The notes under the pieces were generated by a model. That model did no database searches and had not been told where the DNA came from. It worked only from the letters and a program-made list of their open reading frames with translations. From NCBI GenBank assembly GCA_020403245.1, contig JADBYA010000026.1, positions 42,984 to 106,983 of the forward strand: a DNA stretch of 64,000 bases. Direction: 5' to 3'. Source of the stretch: Flavobacterium sp. Lineage in GTDB: Bacteria; Bacteroidota; Bacteroidia; Flavobacteriales; Flavobacteriaceae. A program made the translations under genes and the position numbers. Positions 45,114 through 53,580 of this stretch are shown here, piece after piece (positions within the stretch are counted from its first letter, which is position 1; each line of letters begins with the position of its first letter).

Positions 45114-46501
45114 TGAAACAATTTTTTTACATACTTTTCTTTATCAGCTTTAGTCTTTTTGGACAAAACGTAATTCAAAAAGAACTTACTTACAATGAGT
45201 ATTTGGGATACGTAAAAAAATACCATCCGTTAGTCAAAAGTGCCAATCTTGAAATTAGTCAAGCACAAGCAAATATGATGATGGCTCGTGGTGGCTTTGA
45301 CCCTAAAATTGAAGTTGATTTTGAACAAAAAAAATTCAAAGACAGCGAGTACTATTCTATTTTAAACAGCAGTTTTAAAATCCCAACTTGGTATGGAATA
45401 GAAATAAAAGCTGGTTTTGACAACAGTGAAGGAGTTTTTCTAAATCCCGAAAATACAATGCCTAATCAAGGTTTGACTTCTTTGGGAATTAATGTTCCCA
45501 TTGGTCAAGGATTATTTATTAATCAAAGAATGGCCGATTTACGAAAAGCTAAGATACAATTAAGTCTAAGTCAAGCAGAGCGAAATTTAATGGCAATCGC
45601 AGTGCTCTATGATGCATCTATCGCTTATTTTAATTGGAAAAGAAATTTCAATGAAGTAAAAATGTATGAAACCTACCTAGTTAATGCCAACATTCGTTAC
45701 AAAGGAATAGAAATATTAATAAAAGAAGGCGATAAGCCAGCTATTGATAGTGTTGAGGCCGGAATCATTGTGAGAAATAGAAAATTAAGTTTAGAAGATA
45801 GTCAATTAAAATTAGCGAAAGCAAAACTCGAACTTTCCAACTATTTGTGGCTAGAAAATAATATTCCTATGGAATTACAGGATAGTATTATTCCTGAGGA
45901 AAATTTATTACTTACCGTGAAAGAAACTTTGCGCACCAATGAATTAATGATAGCCAATCAATCCATCACAAATCATCCAAAAATAAATGCATTGGAAAAT
46001 AAAATTCAAATGCTCGATGTCGAAAGAAAACTAAAAGCCAATATGCTCTTGCCTAAAATTGATCTTGGTTATTCCTATCTATCTGAAACAAGTGCCTTTG
46101 ATCAAAATAAATTTCAAGATTATAAAGTGGGACTTAATTTTTATTTTCCATTATTCTTAAGAAAAGAAAGAGGAAGTTTGAAAATTACAAAATTCAAAAT
46201 GCAAGATGCACAATTCAATCTTGACCTCGAAAGGGTACAATTAACCAATAAAATAATCGCGCAACAAACTGAAATTGCATCTCTCGAAAAACAAAAAAAA
46301 CTTATTGACGATCTTGTTAAAGACAACCAAACGATGTTAAACTCCGAAGAGCGCTTGTTTACTTTTGGTGAAAGCTCTTTATTTTTAATCAATACACGAG
46401 AAAATAATTTAGTCAACGTACAAATTTCCCAACTAACTATTGAAAATCGTTACTTTAATTCAAATGCCGAGCTATTTAAAATCATGGCAAATCCTGAATA
46501 G
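45113..46501 (+). CDS. TolC-family outer-membrane efflux protein
   Basis: A 462-residue outer-membrane channel component has a signal peptide (MKQFFYILFFISFSLFG) and long coiled-coil helices such as SANLEISQAQANMMMARGGFDP and KAKLELSNYLW, typical of the OEP family. It is the last gene of the seven-gene operon and completes a type I-like export path with the ABC and HlyD proteins. Confidence 0.88.
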   Translation: MKQFFYILFFISFSLFGQNVIQKELTYNEYLGYVKKYHPLVKSANLEISQAQANMMMARGGFDPKIEVDFEQKKFKDSEYYSILNSSFKIPTWYGIEIKAGFDNSEGVFLNPENTMPNQGLTSLGINVPIGQGLFINQRMADLRKAKIQLSLSQAERNLMAIAVLYDASIAYFNWKRNFNEVKMYETYLVNANIRYKGIEILIKEGDKPAIDSVEAGIIVRNRKLSLEDSQLKLAKAKLELSNYLWLENNIPMELQDSIIPEENLLLTVKETLRTNELMIANQSITNHPKINALENKIQMLDVERKLKANMLLPKIDLGYSYLSETSAFDQNKFQDYKVGLNFYFPLFLRKERGSLKITKFKMQDAQFNLDLERVQLTNKIIAQQTEIASLEKQKKLIDDLVKDNQTMLNSEERLFTFGESSLFLINTRENNLVNVQISQLTIENRYFNSNAELFKIMANPE

Positions 46502-46517
46502 ATAGTTGTAAAATAGT

Positions 46518-46525
46518 TATTTTTG
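46518..46525 (+). promoter_or_regulatory. Predicted -7 box for map
   Basis: TATTTTTG 20 nt before the map ATG. Confidence 0.5.
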
Positions 46526-46544
46526 CCAACTGATATTAAAGCAA

Positions 46545-47357
46545 ATGATTATACAAAAAACAAGAGAACAAATTGAATTGATGCGCGAAAGTGCTTTAAT
46601 TGTTTCCAAAACATTAGGCATGATTGCTTCAGAAATAAAACCGGGCGTAACCACATTATATTTAGATAAATTAGCCGAAACTTTTATTAGAGATCATGGT
46701 GCTCAGCCAGGATTTTTAGGATTATACGGTTTTCCAAACTCACTTTGTATGAGTCCGAATGCACAAGTAGTTCATGGTATTCCCAATAATAATCCGCTGC
46801 AAGAAGGCGATGTAATCTCGGTAGATTGTGGTGTTTTGAAAAACGGATTTTATGGCGACCATGCTTACTCTTTTGAAATTGGAGAAGTTGCGCCTGAGGT
46901 TAAAAAACTACTTCAAGTGACCAAAGAAAGTCTTTACGTAGGAATTCGTGAATTCAAAATTGGAAATCGTGTAGAAGATGTGGGAAATGCAATTCAAAAA
47001 TATACAGAATCTTATGGTTATGGTGTTGTTCGTGAATTGGTAGGACACGGACTAGGAACTAAAATGCATGAAGATCCCGAAATGCCCAATTATGGCAAAC
47101 GAGGAAGAGGAAAACTATTTGTAGAAGGCATGGTTGTTGCCATTGAACCCATGATTAATATGGGAACCAAAAATATAAAACAACTCAAAGACGGCTGGAC
47201 AATCCTTACTGCCGATGGAAAACCAAGTGCTCATTTTGAACATAATGTGGCGCTAATTGATGGAAAACCAGAGTTGCTCTCCACTTTTGATTATGTTTAT
47301 AAAGCTTTGGGAATTGAGAGTAATGAGGAAGATGAGTTTAGAACATTAAAAGTATAA
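46545..47357 (+). CDS. map: Methionine aminopeptidase, type I
   Basis: Map removes the N-terminal methionine from new proteins. The 270-residue pita-bread fold shows the metal ligands in [19 protein letters not shown] (two Asp), [12 protein letters not shown] (His), AIEPM (Glu) and AHFEHNV (Glu at the end region). No N-terminal zinc-finger extension, as in type Ia forms. Confidence 0.94.
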   Translation: MIIQKTREQIELMRESALIVSKTLGMIASEIKPGVTTLYLDKLAETFIRDHGAQPGFLGLYGFPNSLCMSPNAQVVHGIPNNNPLQEGDVISVDCGVLKNGFYGDHAYSFEIGEVAPEVKKLLQVTKESLYVGIREFKIGNRVEDVGNAIQKYTESYGYGVVRELVGHGLGTKMHEDPEMPNYGKRGRGKLFVEGMVVAIEPMINMGTKNIKQLKDGWTILTADGKPSAHFEHNVALIDGKPELLSTFDYVYKALGIESNEEDEFRTLKV

Positions 47358-47380
47358 CACAGAGATTCACAGAGAAAACT

Positions 47381-47396
47381 CAGAGCTTCGCAAAGA
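47381..47396 (+). repeat. Left inverted repeat of the GxxExxY cassette
   Basis: CAGAGCTTCGCAAAGA is matched in inverse orientation at 47778-47793 (15 of 16 identical). It sits 1 nt before the GxxExxY ATG. Further CACAGAG units precede it (47358-47377). Confidence 0.8.
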
Positions 47397-47397
47397 A

Positions 47398-47775
47398 ATG
47401 GAACTAAATGAATTAACATACAAAGTCATTGGTTTAGCTATAGAGGTTCATAAAGAACTAGGTCCAGGACTGTTAGAGTCTGCTTATCAAGAATGTCTTT
47501 TTTATTAATTAAAAAATGCTGGATTAAAAGTAGAAAAAGAAAAAGCATTACCTATAATTTACAAAGAAATAAAACTTGACCATGGATACCGTATCGATTT
47601 ATTGATTGAAAATAGGTTAGTTATAGAAATTAAAACCGTTGAATCATTTACAGATGTCCATTTTGCTCAGATTCTTACCTACTTAAAACTAGGAAATCAC
47701 CCAATGGGTTTACTAATGAATTTTCATAGTAAAATTTTAAAAAACAACATTAAACGAATTATAAACAGTAAATAA
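47398..47775 (+). pseudogene. GxxExxY-family (PD-(D/E)XK nuclease-like) protein broken by one nonsense codon
   Basis: From the ATG at 47398 the frame reads [18 protein letters not shown], then GPGLLESAY (the GxxExxY motif), then a TAA at 47506-47508 in CLFY-stop-LKNAG. The same frame then continues to the stop at 47773-47775, with the nuclease-like core YRIDLLIENRLVIEIKT (Asp...Glu-X-Lys). In relatives this position is Glu (GAA), so a single GAA-to-TAA change is inferred. The whole frame would be 125 codons. The family function is not known. Confidence 0.88.
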
Positions 47776-47777
47776 AA

Positions 47778-47793
47778 TCTTTGTGAAGCTCTG
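47778..47793 (-). repeat. Right inverted repeat of the GxxExxY cassette
   Basis: TCTTTGTGAAGCTCTG is the inverse of the left repeat. Further CTCTGCGAAA units run on to 47818, just before the methyltransferase ATG. Confidence 0.8.
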
Positions 47794-47823
47794 CGAAACT
47801 TTGAGAAACTCTGCGAAATAACT

Positions 47824-48678
47824 ATGAAAAAGATTTTCAAATTCATATTAAATACCATACCAAGACCAATCCTCATTCGATTAAGCATCGTGGTTCGACC
47901 AATATTGGCGTTTTTTTTAAAAGGAAGTCGATATACTGACCCAATTGACGGTAAAAGTTTTCGGATGTTTTTGCCCTATGGTTATGGAACCCAAAGAAAC
48001 AATGTCCTTTCACCAAGCACACTTTCGTTAGAAAGACATCGTTTATTATGGTTGTATTTGCAAAATGAAACCGATTTTTTTTATTCTGAACTTGTTTCAG
48101 ATTCTAATGAACTTATTTCAGATTCTCCAATATTGAAATCAAAAAAAATAAAATTAAGAGATTCTGAAACGAATTCAGCATTAAAAGTTCTCCACTTTGC
48201 GCCCGAACAAGAGTTTTACAAACGTTTCAAAAAGCAAACCAACATTGACTATACCACAACCGATTTACTTTCGCCCTTGGCTGATGTAAAAGCAGATATT
48301 TGTAATTTACCTTTTGACGATAATGCCTATGATATTATTTTTTGCAACCATGTTTTAGAACACATACCAGATGACACCAAAGCCATGCAGGAATTGTATC
48401 GTGTTTTAAAGCCAGGCGGAATGGGGATTTTTCAAATTCCGCAGGATTTATCTAGAGCCACCACTTTTTCAGACGATACGATTGTTGACCAAAAAGAACG
48501 TGCCAAAATATTTGGACAATACGACCACGTTCGCGTTTATGGAAGAGATTATTTTGACAAGCTAAGAAGTATTGGTTTTAAAGTAGTCGAGGAAGATTAC
48601 ACTAATAAAATCACACCTGAATTAGTCGAAAAATATTGCTTAGCTAAAGGAGAAATTATTCCAGTTTGTTTTAAATAA
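47824..48678 (+). CDS. Class I SAM-dependent methyltransferase
   Basis: A 284-residue methyltransferase. The SAM fold shows as LKVLHFAPEQEF, DLLSPLADVKADICNLPF and FCNHVLEHIPDD, then ELYRVLKPGGMG. The substrate is unknown. The segment at about 86-122 (SELVSDSNELISDSP...RDSETNS) is encoded by a repeat hairpin (48083-48178) and lies in a loop before the fold, so it is probably an insertion. The start lies right after the right repeat of the GxxExxY cassette. Confidence 0.87.
   Translation: MKKIFKFILNTIPRPILIRLSIVVRPILAFFLKGSRYTDPIDGKSFRMFLPYGYGTQRNNVLSPSTLSLERHRLLWLYLQNETDFFYSELVSDSNELISDSPILKSKKIKLRDSETNSALKVLHFAPEQEFYKRFKKQTNIDYTTTDLLSPLADVKADICNLPFDDNAYDIIFCNHVLEHIPDDTKAMQELYRVLKPGGMGIFQIPQDLSRATTFSDDTIVDQKERAKIFGQYDHVRVYGRDYFDKLRSIGFKVVEEDYTNKITPELVEKYCLAKGEIIPVCFK
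48083..48178. repeat. CTGAACTTGTTTCAGATTCT repeat hairpin inside the methyltransferase gene
   Basis: Two direct copies (48083-48105 and 48103-48126) and one inverted copy (48157-48178) form a hairpin with arms of about 20 bp. The segment stays in frame across its whole length. Confidence 0.78.
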
Positions 48679-48681
48679 AAA

Positions 48682-48714
48682 AGCCAACACACTTTTCAGT
48701 ATGTTGACTTTTAT
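48682..48714. terminator. Bidirectional terminator
   Basis: The stem AGCCAACACAC / GTATGTTGACT (two wobble pairs) lies between A- and T-rich tails. It separates the methyltransferase from the convergent M16 gene. Confidence 0.75.
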
Positions 48715-48729
48715 ATAAATGTTAAAAAC

Positions 48730-51534
48730 TTATTCGGGCATTAAAATACCGATGGTTTTATCTTTTGATAAATATTTCACTGCCACATCTTGAATTTCTT
48801 TTGCGGTTACCGCCTTCACATTCTCAGAAGCAACTAAAATATCTTCAGGGCTTGAACCATTCGTAAAAGATTTAGTGAAATTAGTCATCCAATACCGGTT
48901 TTCTTTCATTTTCTTTTTATACTCCAAAGCTTCGGCTTCTTTGTATTTATTAACATCTTTTTCCTCTGGCCCGTTTTTGATTATTTTATCCAATTCAGCC
49001 AAAGCAGATGCAATTAATTTTTCGGCATTTTCAGGTCCGCACGGAAATCCTATATTGAAATTATAGGAACCATAAGGCACTTTATTCATACTGCCACGAG
49101 CACTTACACCATAAACACCACTTTCGTTTTCTCTCAATTCTTCAATCAATTTAATGGTTAATACTTCGCCTAGTGCTGTCATAGCTATAGCTTCTTTTGG
49201 AGAGTAAGTAGCATCGCCATAAAACATAATAGTCACATTGCTTTTTGGATCTTTTCCCTTTTTGACTACTTTTTTGATATCTCCTTTCAACAATCGGTAA
49301 CCTAAATCTTTAGCACTTTCCTTAACATAATTTGAAGGAAGAGATGCGATATATTTTTTAGAAAAATCCTCCATTGTGGCATCGTCAACATTTCCTACGA
49401 AGAAAAATTCAAAATCTCCAGCATTGGCAAAACGTTCTTTGTATTTGTTATAAGCCAATTGATAATCTACTTCAGCCCATTTCTCTTTTGTAGGCACTAT
49501 GCCGTTCCATCTTGGATTTTCTTTATTCAAATGAGAGTAAAACTCTTGTTGGAAATATAAACTCGGTTGAGACATCATATTTTCAAAAAAGTTCGATTGT
49601 TTTTGTTTGTAACCTTCAAAAGCAGCTGCATTTAAATTCAAATCGGTAAAATAAGCGTGTAACATTTGAAAAGCATATTCTAAATCTTTTGGAGTGGTAC
49701 TTCCCCTAAAACCTTCGGTTGTATTGCTAATATATGGCGATACATTGGCTATTTTCCCTGCCATAAACTTGTCGATATCATTTTGGTCTAATCCCGAAAA
49801 ACCTGCTTCTGTTAATCCACCGTTAGCAAATTGAACCTTTTTCATTTCGTCGTTGGTATATAAATTTGATCCACCAAAACTTATTGCTTCCAATAATATT
49901 TCATCATTTTTGAAATCGGTTTTCTTGTAGGTTACTTTGGCTCCATTTGATAAAGTTAAAGTGGTCGTTCCAATTTTATCATTGGTTTCTTTTTTTACTA
50001 GGGTACCCGCTTTTACTGGATTGCGCAACAAACTGGAGGCAACTGCTCTGTCTTCATAGGGTTTCAAATCATTAGCATTTACTTTCAGTGCAGCTAAAAC
50101 TTCTTGTTCAGTTACTTTTTTCAATCCTTCTTTTTCAGGTGAAGTAATTACTACTACTTTATTATCATCTTTTAAATAATCTTTAATTAAAACATTTACA
50201 TCGTTTAGAGTAATTGTTGGCAATAAATTTTTAGTTGCATTAAATGACCATTCTGCATCTGGAGAAGGAGATTGCTCTAAAAAGTTTGATTGGTAGCGCC
50301 AGACATAATCTTCTGATTCTTTTTTATCTCTGTCTTTATAACTACTTTCACTTCTTGCCAAAATTTCTGATTTAGCTCTTTCAAATTCACCTGTTGTGAA
50401 ACCATATTTCTTCACTCTTTCATTTTCGGAAACCAAAACTTTCAATGCCTCTAATTGTTTCGACTCATCAATCATGGCAAAAGATTGGAATGCTTCCTTA
50501 TTTCGAGCAAATGTTCCACCGTGATATGTAAAACCATAAGTAAAAGGAGGTGTGGGTGAATTTGTTAATTCGTTCAATCGATTGTTCAACATGGTGGAGA
50601 ATAAACCTTCGGTCAAGTTTTCTTTTAGGTCATTAATGGTTTTAATTTTCTTTGGCAAGCCATAATCTTTATATAACAATTGTATCTGCGTTTGTGCTGC
50701 TTCTTTATCACTTTCAATTGCAACAAATGTTTCTTTGTGATTAGGCACATCAAAAGTTTTCCTTGGCTTTTCATTTTTTGGGTTTTGATAGCTTTCAAAA
50801 TGGTCTTTAATTTTCTTCTCCATTGCTACCACATCAATATCACCAACAACAATTACACTCATCAAATTGGGTCGGTACCAATCTTTATAAAAACTTATCA
50901 ATTTATCATATTTGAAGTTTTCCAAAATTTCTTTTTTACCTATTGGTAAACGATTGGCATATTGGGAATTGTACATCATTTTTGGGATGTATTTATCTTC
51001 CATTCTTTTATCGGCACCAAGACCTAGACGATATTCCTCAAGAACAACACCTCTTTCTTTGTCAATCTCTTCTGGAGTTAAATTGGCATTAAAAGCCCAA
51101 TCCTCTATAATTTGAAATCCTTTTTCTAATTTCTCTGGATTATCCGATGGGATTGGAAGAAAATAAACCGTTTCATCAAAACTTGTGTAGGCATTTAAAT
51201 GTTGCCCAAATTTTACTCCGATACTTTGTAAATAATCCACCAATTGATTTTTTGGAAAACGCTTTGTCCCGTTAAAACACATGTGTTCCATGAAATGAGC
51301 CAATCCTTGTTGATCGTCGGTTTCGAGAATGGAACCCGCATTGATTACCAAACGCAAATCAACTTTGTTTTCGGGTTTTGTGTTTCTTCTGATATAGTAA
51401 GTTAGCCCATTTTTTAGCGTTCCTTTTTTTACATTTGCATCAAAGGGAATTGCGTCTGTGCCTTTTAGGTCCTGAGCAAAAATTGCTACTGGAATTAATA
51501 AAAGGAATAATACCGATTTTAAAATTTGTTTCAT
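48730..51534 (-). CDS. M16-family zinc metallopeptidase (pitrilysin-like)
   Basis: A 934-residue exported protein has a signal peptide (to IFAQ). The inverted zinc motif H80-F-M-E83-H84 (HXXEH) is followed by the second Glu downstream. The size suggests two M16 halves in one chain (about 30-480 and 500-934); the second half lacks the HXXEH motif, as is usual. It degrades peptides or processes proteins in the periplasm. Confidence 0.9.
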   Translation of the reverse strand: MKQILKSVLFLLLIPVAIFAQDLKGTDAIPFDANVKKGTLKNGLTYYIRRNTKPENKVDLRLVINAGSILETDDQQGLAHFMEHMCFNGTKRFPKNQLVDYLQSIGVKFGQHLNAYTSFDETVYFLPIPSDNPEKLEKGFQIIEDWAFNANLTPEEIDKERGVVLEEYRLGLGADKRMEDKYIPKMMYNSQYANRLPIGKKEILENFKYDKLISFYKDWYRPNLMSVIVVGDIDVVAMEKKIKDHFESYQNPKNEKPRKTFDVPNHKETFVAIESDKEAAQTQIQLLYKDYGLPKKIKTINDLKENLTEGLFSTMLNNRLNELTNSPTPPFTYGFTYHGGTFARNKEAFQSFAMIDESKQLEALKVLVSENERVKKYGFTTGEFERAKSEILARSESSYKDRDKKESEDYVWRYQSNFLEQSPSPDAEWSFNATKNLLPTITLNDVNVLIKDYLKDDNKVVVITSPEKEGLKKVTEQEVLAALKVNANDLKPYEDRAVASSLLRNPVKAGTLVKKETNDKIGTTTLTLSNGAKVTYKKTDFKNDEILLEAISFGGSNLYTNDEMKKVQFANGGLTEAGFSGLDQNDIDKFMAGKIANVSPYISNTTEGFRGSTTPKDLEYAFQMLHAYFTDLNLNAAAFEGYKQKQSNFFENMMSQPSLYFQQEFYSHLNKENPRWNGIVPTKEKWAEVDYQLAYNKYKERFANAGDFEFFFVGNVDDATMEDFSKKYIASLPSNYVKESAKDLGYRLLKGDIKKVVKKGKDPKSNVTIMFYGDATYSPKEAIAMTALGEVLTIKLIEELRENESGVYGVSARGSMNKVPYGSYNFNIGFPCGPENAEKLIASALAELDKIIKNGPEEKDVNKYKEAEALEYKKKMKENRYWMTNFTKSFTNGSSPEDILVASENVKAVTAKEIQDVAVKYLSKDKTIGILMPE

Positions 51535-51723
51535 AAAGTTAAGTTTTTTTGTTTTTATAAAAATTATAACGGATAAAGATTACATTTATTGTGAAACTAA
51601 GAAAAAAATTACTTTCAATAATACTTTTAACAAAATATTAGCGTTACAATATCCTAATGAAAATAAACGGCTCAATTCATATGATAAATAATTATTATAT
51701 TTACCATTCGAAAATTAAAAACT

Positions 51724-52977
51724 ATGTTCAAAAAGCGGATTTTCACTTTCATATTTACAATTATTTCAGGACTAATTTTTTCTCAAAAAGAAAAAGAAAT
51801 TACTCCACCATACTATATAAAAACAGTTTCATTTATTCAAAATAAACAAAACGTTATTCCTATTTTCAGATTGGGTGAAAATTTTCAGTTTATATTTGAT
51901 GATTTACTAGGATCAGAAGCCAATTATTTTTACACACTCACACATTGTGATTATGATTGGAAACCCTCACAATTAGTAAAACAAGAATATATTACTGGAT
52001 TTGATGATCAAAGAATTCAGGATTATACTAATTCTATAAACGCACTTCAAATTTATTCTCACTACAGAATTTCATTTCCAAACAAGCTTACAAGTTTTAG
52101 AGTAAGTGGTAATTATGTTATAAAAATTTTAAATGATGACAAAGAGGTAATCTTTTCTAAAAAATTCATTTTATATGAAGAAATTGTTTCCGTCCCTATG
52201 AAAGTGCGAATTGCTCGGACTTTAAATAATGTAAATCAAAAACAAAATTTAGATTTTTCAATAAAAACAAATGCTTTTTTATTTCAAAGTCCATTGACAA
52301 ATGTAAAAGTTATGCTTTTACAAAATGGAAGATGGGACACTGCAATTACTAATATTAAACCACAATTTACAATAGGTAATGATTTAGTTTACAAATATGA
52401 TACGGAAACTCAATTTTGGGGTGGAAACGAATTTTTAAATTTTGAAAACAAAGATATTCGAGCAGCAAATAATAGTATTGCTTACATAAATTCGCTTGGC
52501 GGATTGTATTGCGCTCATTTATATCCAAACTCACCAAGAGGTAAAGCACCTTATACCTACTTTCCTGATATTAATGGTAATTTTATTATTAATAATATTG
52601 GTGCAGAGAACAATGAAATTGAAGCAGATTATGTTTGGGTTTACTTTACGCTTAATGCACCAAACAAATTTGGAGACAAATCTATTTATGTTAATGGTAT
52701 GTTTAATAATTTTGCTTTAAATGAAGAAAACAAAATGGAGTTTAATTTAGAAAAAGGGGTTTTTGAAAAGGCAATTATGATTAAACAAGGTTTTACCAAT
52801 TTTCAATATGTGTTGGCGGATGCAAAAGGAAAAATTGATGAAGAAAATGCTATTGACGGAAATTACAATATAACCGAAAATAACTATTTCGCTTTAGTTT
52901 ATTACCGAGAAAATAACCAACGATTTGATAGAGTCATAGGAAAAGGCATGGCAACCTCAGTTGACATTACAAATTAA
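51724..52977 (+). CDS. Type IX secretion system plug protein (DUF5103)
   Basis: A 417-residue exported protein has the signal peptide MFKKRIFTFIFTIISGLIFS. The sequence PPYYIKTVSF, LTHCDYDW and YHY/HYRISFPN at the N-terminal domain matches DUF5103, known as the plug that closes the SprA translocon of the T9SS. This is a core part of Flavobacterium protein secretion and gliding. A -7-like TATATTTA lies upstream. Confidence 0.85.
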   Translation: MFKKRIFTFIFTIISGLIFSQKEKEITPPYYIKTVSFIQNKQNVIPIFRLGENFQFIFDDLLGSEANYFYTLTHCDYDWKPSQLVKQEYITGFDDQRIQDYTNSINALQIYSHYRISFPNKLTSFRVSGNYVIKILNDDKEVIFSKKFILYEEIVSVPMKVRIARTLNNVNQKQNLDFSIKTNAFLFQSPLTNVKVMLLQNGRWDTAITNIKPQFTIGNDLVYKYDTETQFWGGNEFLNFENKDIRAANNSIAYINSLGGLYCAHLYPNSPRGKAPYTYFPDINGNFIINNIGAENNEIEADYVWVYFTLNAPNKFGDKSIYVNGMFNNFALNEENKMEFNLEKGVFEKAIMIKQGFTNFQYVLADAKGKIDEENAIDGNYNITENNYFALVYYRENNQRFDRVIGKGMATSVDITN

Positions 52978-53019
52978 TAAAATTTAACATCAATTTTACT
53001 TACCAAATTTTATTTTTCG

Positions 53020-53027
53020 TAAATTTG
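53020..53027 (+). promoter_or_regulatory. Predicted -7 box for apaG
   Basis: TAAATTTG 23 nt before the apaG start. Confidence 0.55.
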
Positions 53028-53050
53028 GCATCATTAAACAACCTAAACTG

Positions 53051-53437
53051 ATGGTTACACAAATAACAAGAGGCATAAAAATTTCGGTTTTGACGAGTTT
53101 TGAAGGCACATACTTCAAAAATCATAAGATTCATTTTGCCTTTAGTTATGAAATTACAATTGAAAACCACAGCAAAGACTCTGTACAATTATATACGAGA
53201 CATTGGGAAATTTTAGACTCTTTGAATGAAATTGAAATCGTAGACGGCGAAGGTGTGGTAGGTAAAAAACCTGTTCTAAAACCTGGTGAAAAATACATCT
53301 ATAATTCGGGCTGTTTATTATCCTCTCCTTTCGGAGCTATGGGTGGCTATTTCAATATGATAAACTTTACTTCTACTAACAATTTTAAAGTTATAGTGCC
53401 AACTTTCAAACTAAGCGCACCTTTTGCTTTAAATTAG
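53051..53437 (+). CDS. apaG: ApaG domain protein
   Basis: A 128-residue single beta-sandwich of the ApaG family: VTQITRGIKISVLTSFEGTY, YTRHWEILDS, GEGVVGKKPVLKPGE and PFGAMGGYF are the usual blocks. The name comes from an E. coli protein tied to magnesium and cobalt; the biochemical role in Bacteroidota is not set. Confidence 0.92.
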   Translation: MVTQITRGIKISVLTSFEGTYFKNHKIHFAFSYEITIENHSKDSVQLYTRHWEILDSLNEIEIVDGEGVVGKKPVLKPGEKYIYNSGCLLSSPFGAMGGYFNMINFTSTNNFKVIVPTFKLSAPFALN

Positions 53438-53500
53438 TATCTTTATTTAAAAGGAATTAATCTTTAATTCCTTGTTGTCAAAAATTCAAAAATTCCTTTG

Positions 53501-53508
53501 TACTTTTG
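53501..53508 (+). promoter_or_regulatory. Predicted -7 box for pruA
   Basis: TACTTTTG with TTG about 23 bp upstream. The leader is about 65 nt. Confidence 0.55.
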
Positions 53509-53580
53509 TTTAAAATTAAATAATTCGCATTATTTGACTTTTCTAATTATCACATTTACTAATTATCTAATAAATAAAAT

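Noticed and set aside
47358..47818. CRISPR array suspected from CACAGAG/CTCTGCG repeats
   Set aside because: The units are short and irregular, in inverted orientation around a gene, with no regular spacers and no cas genes.
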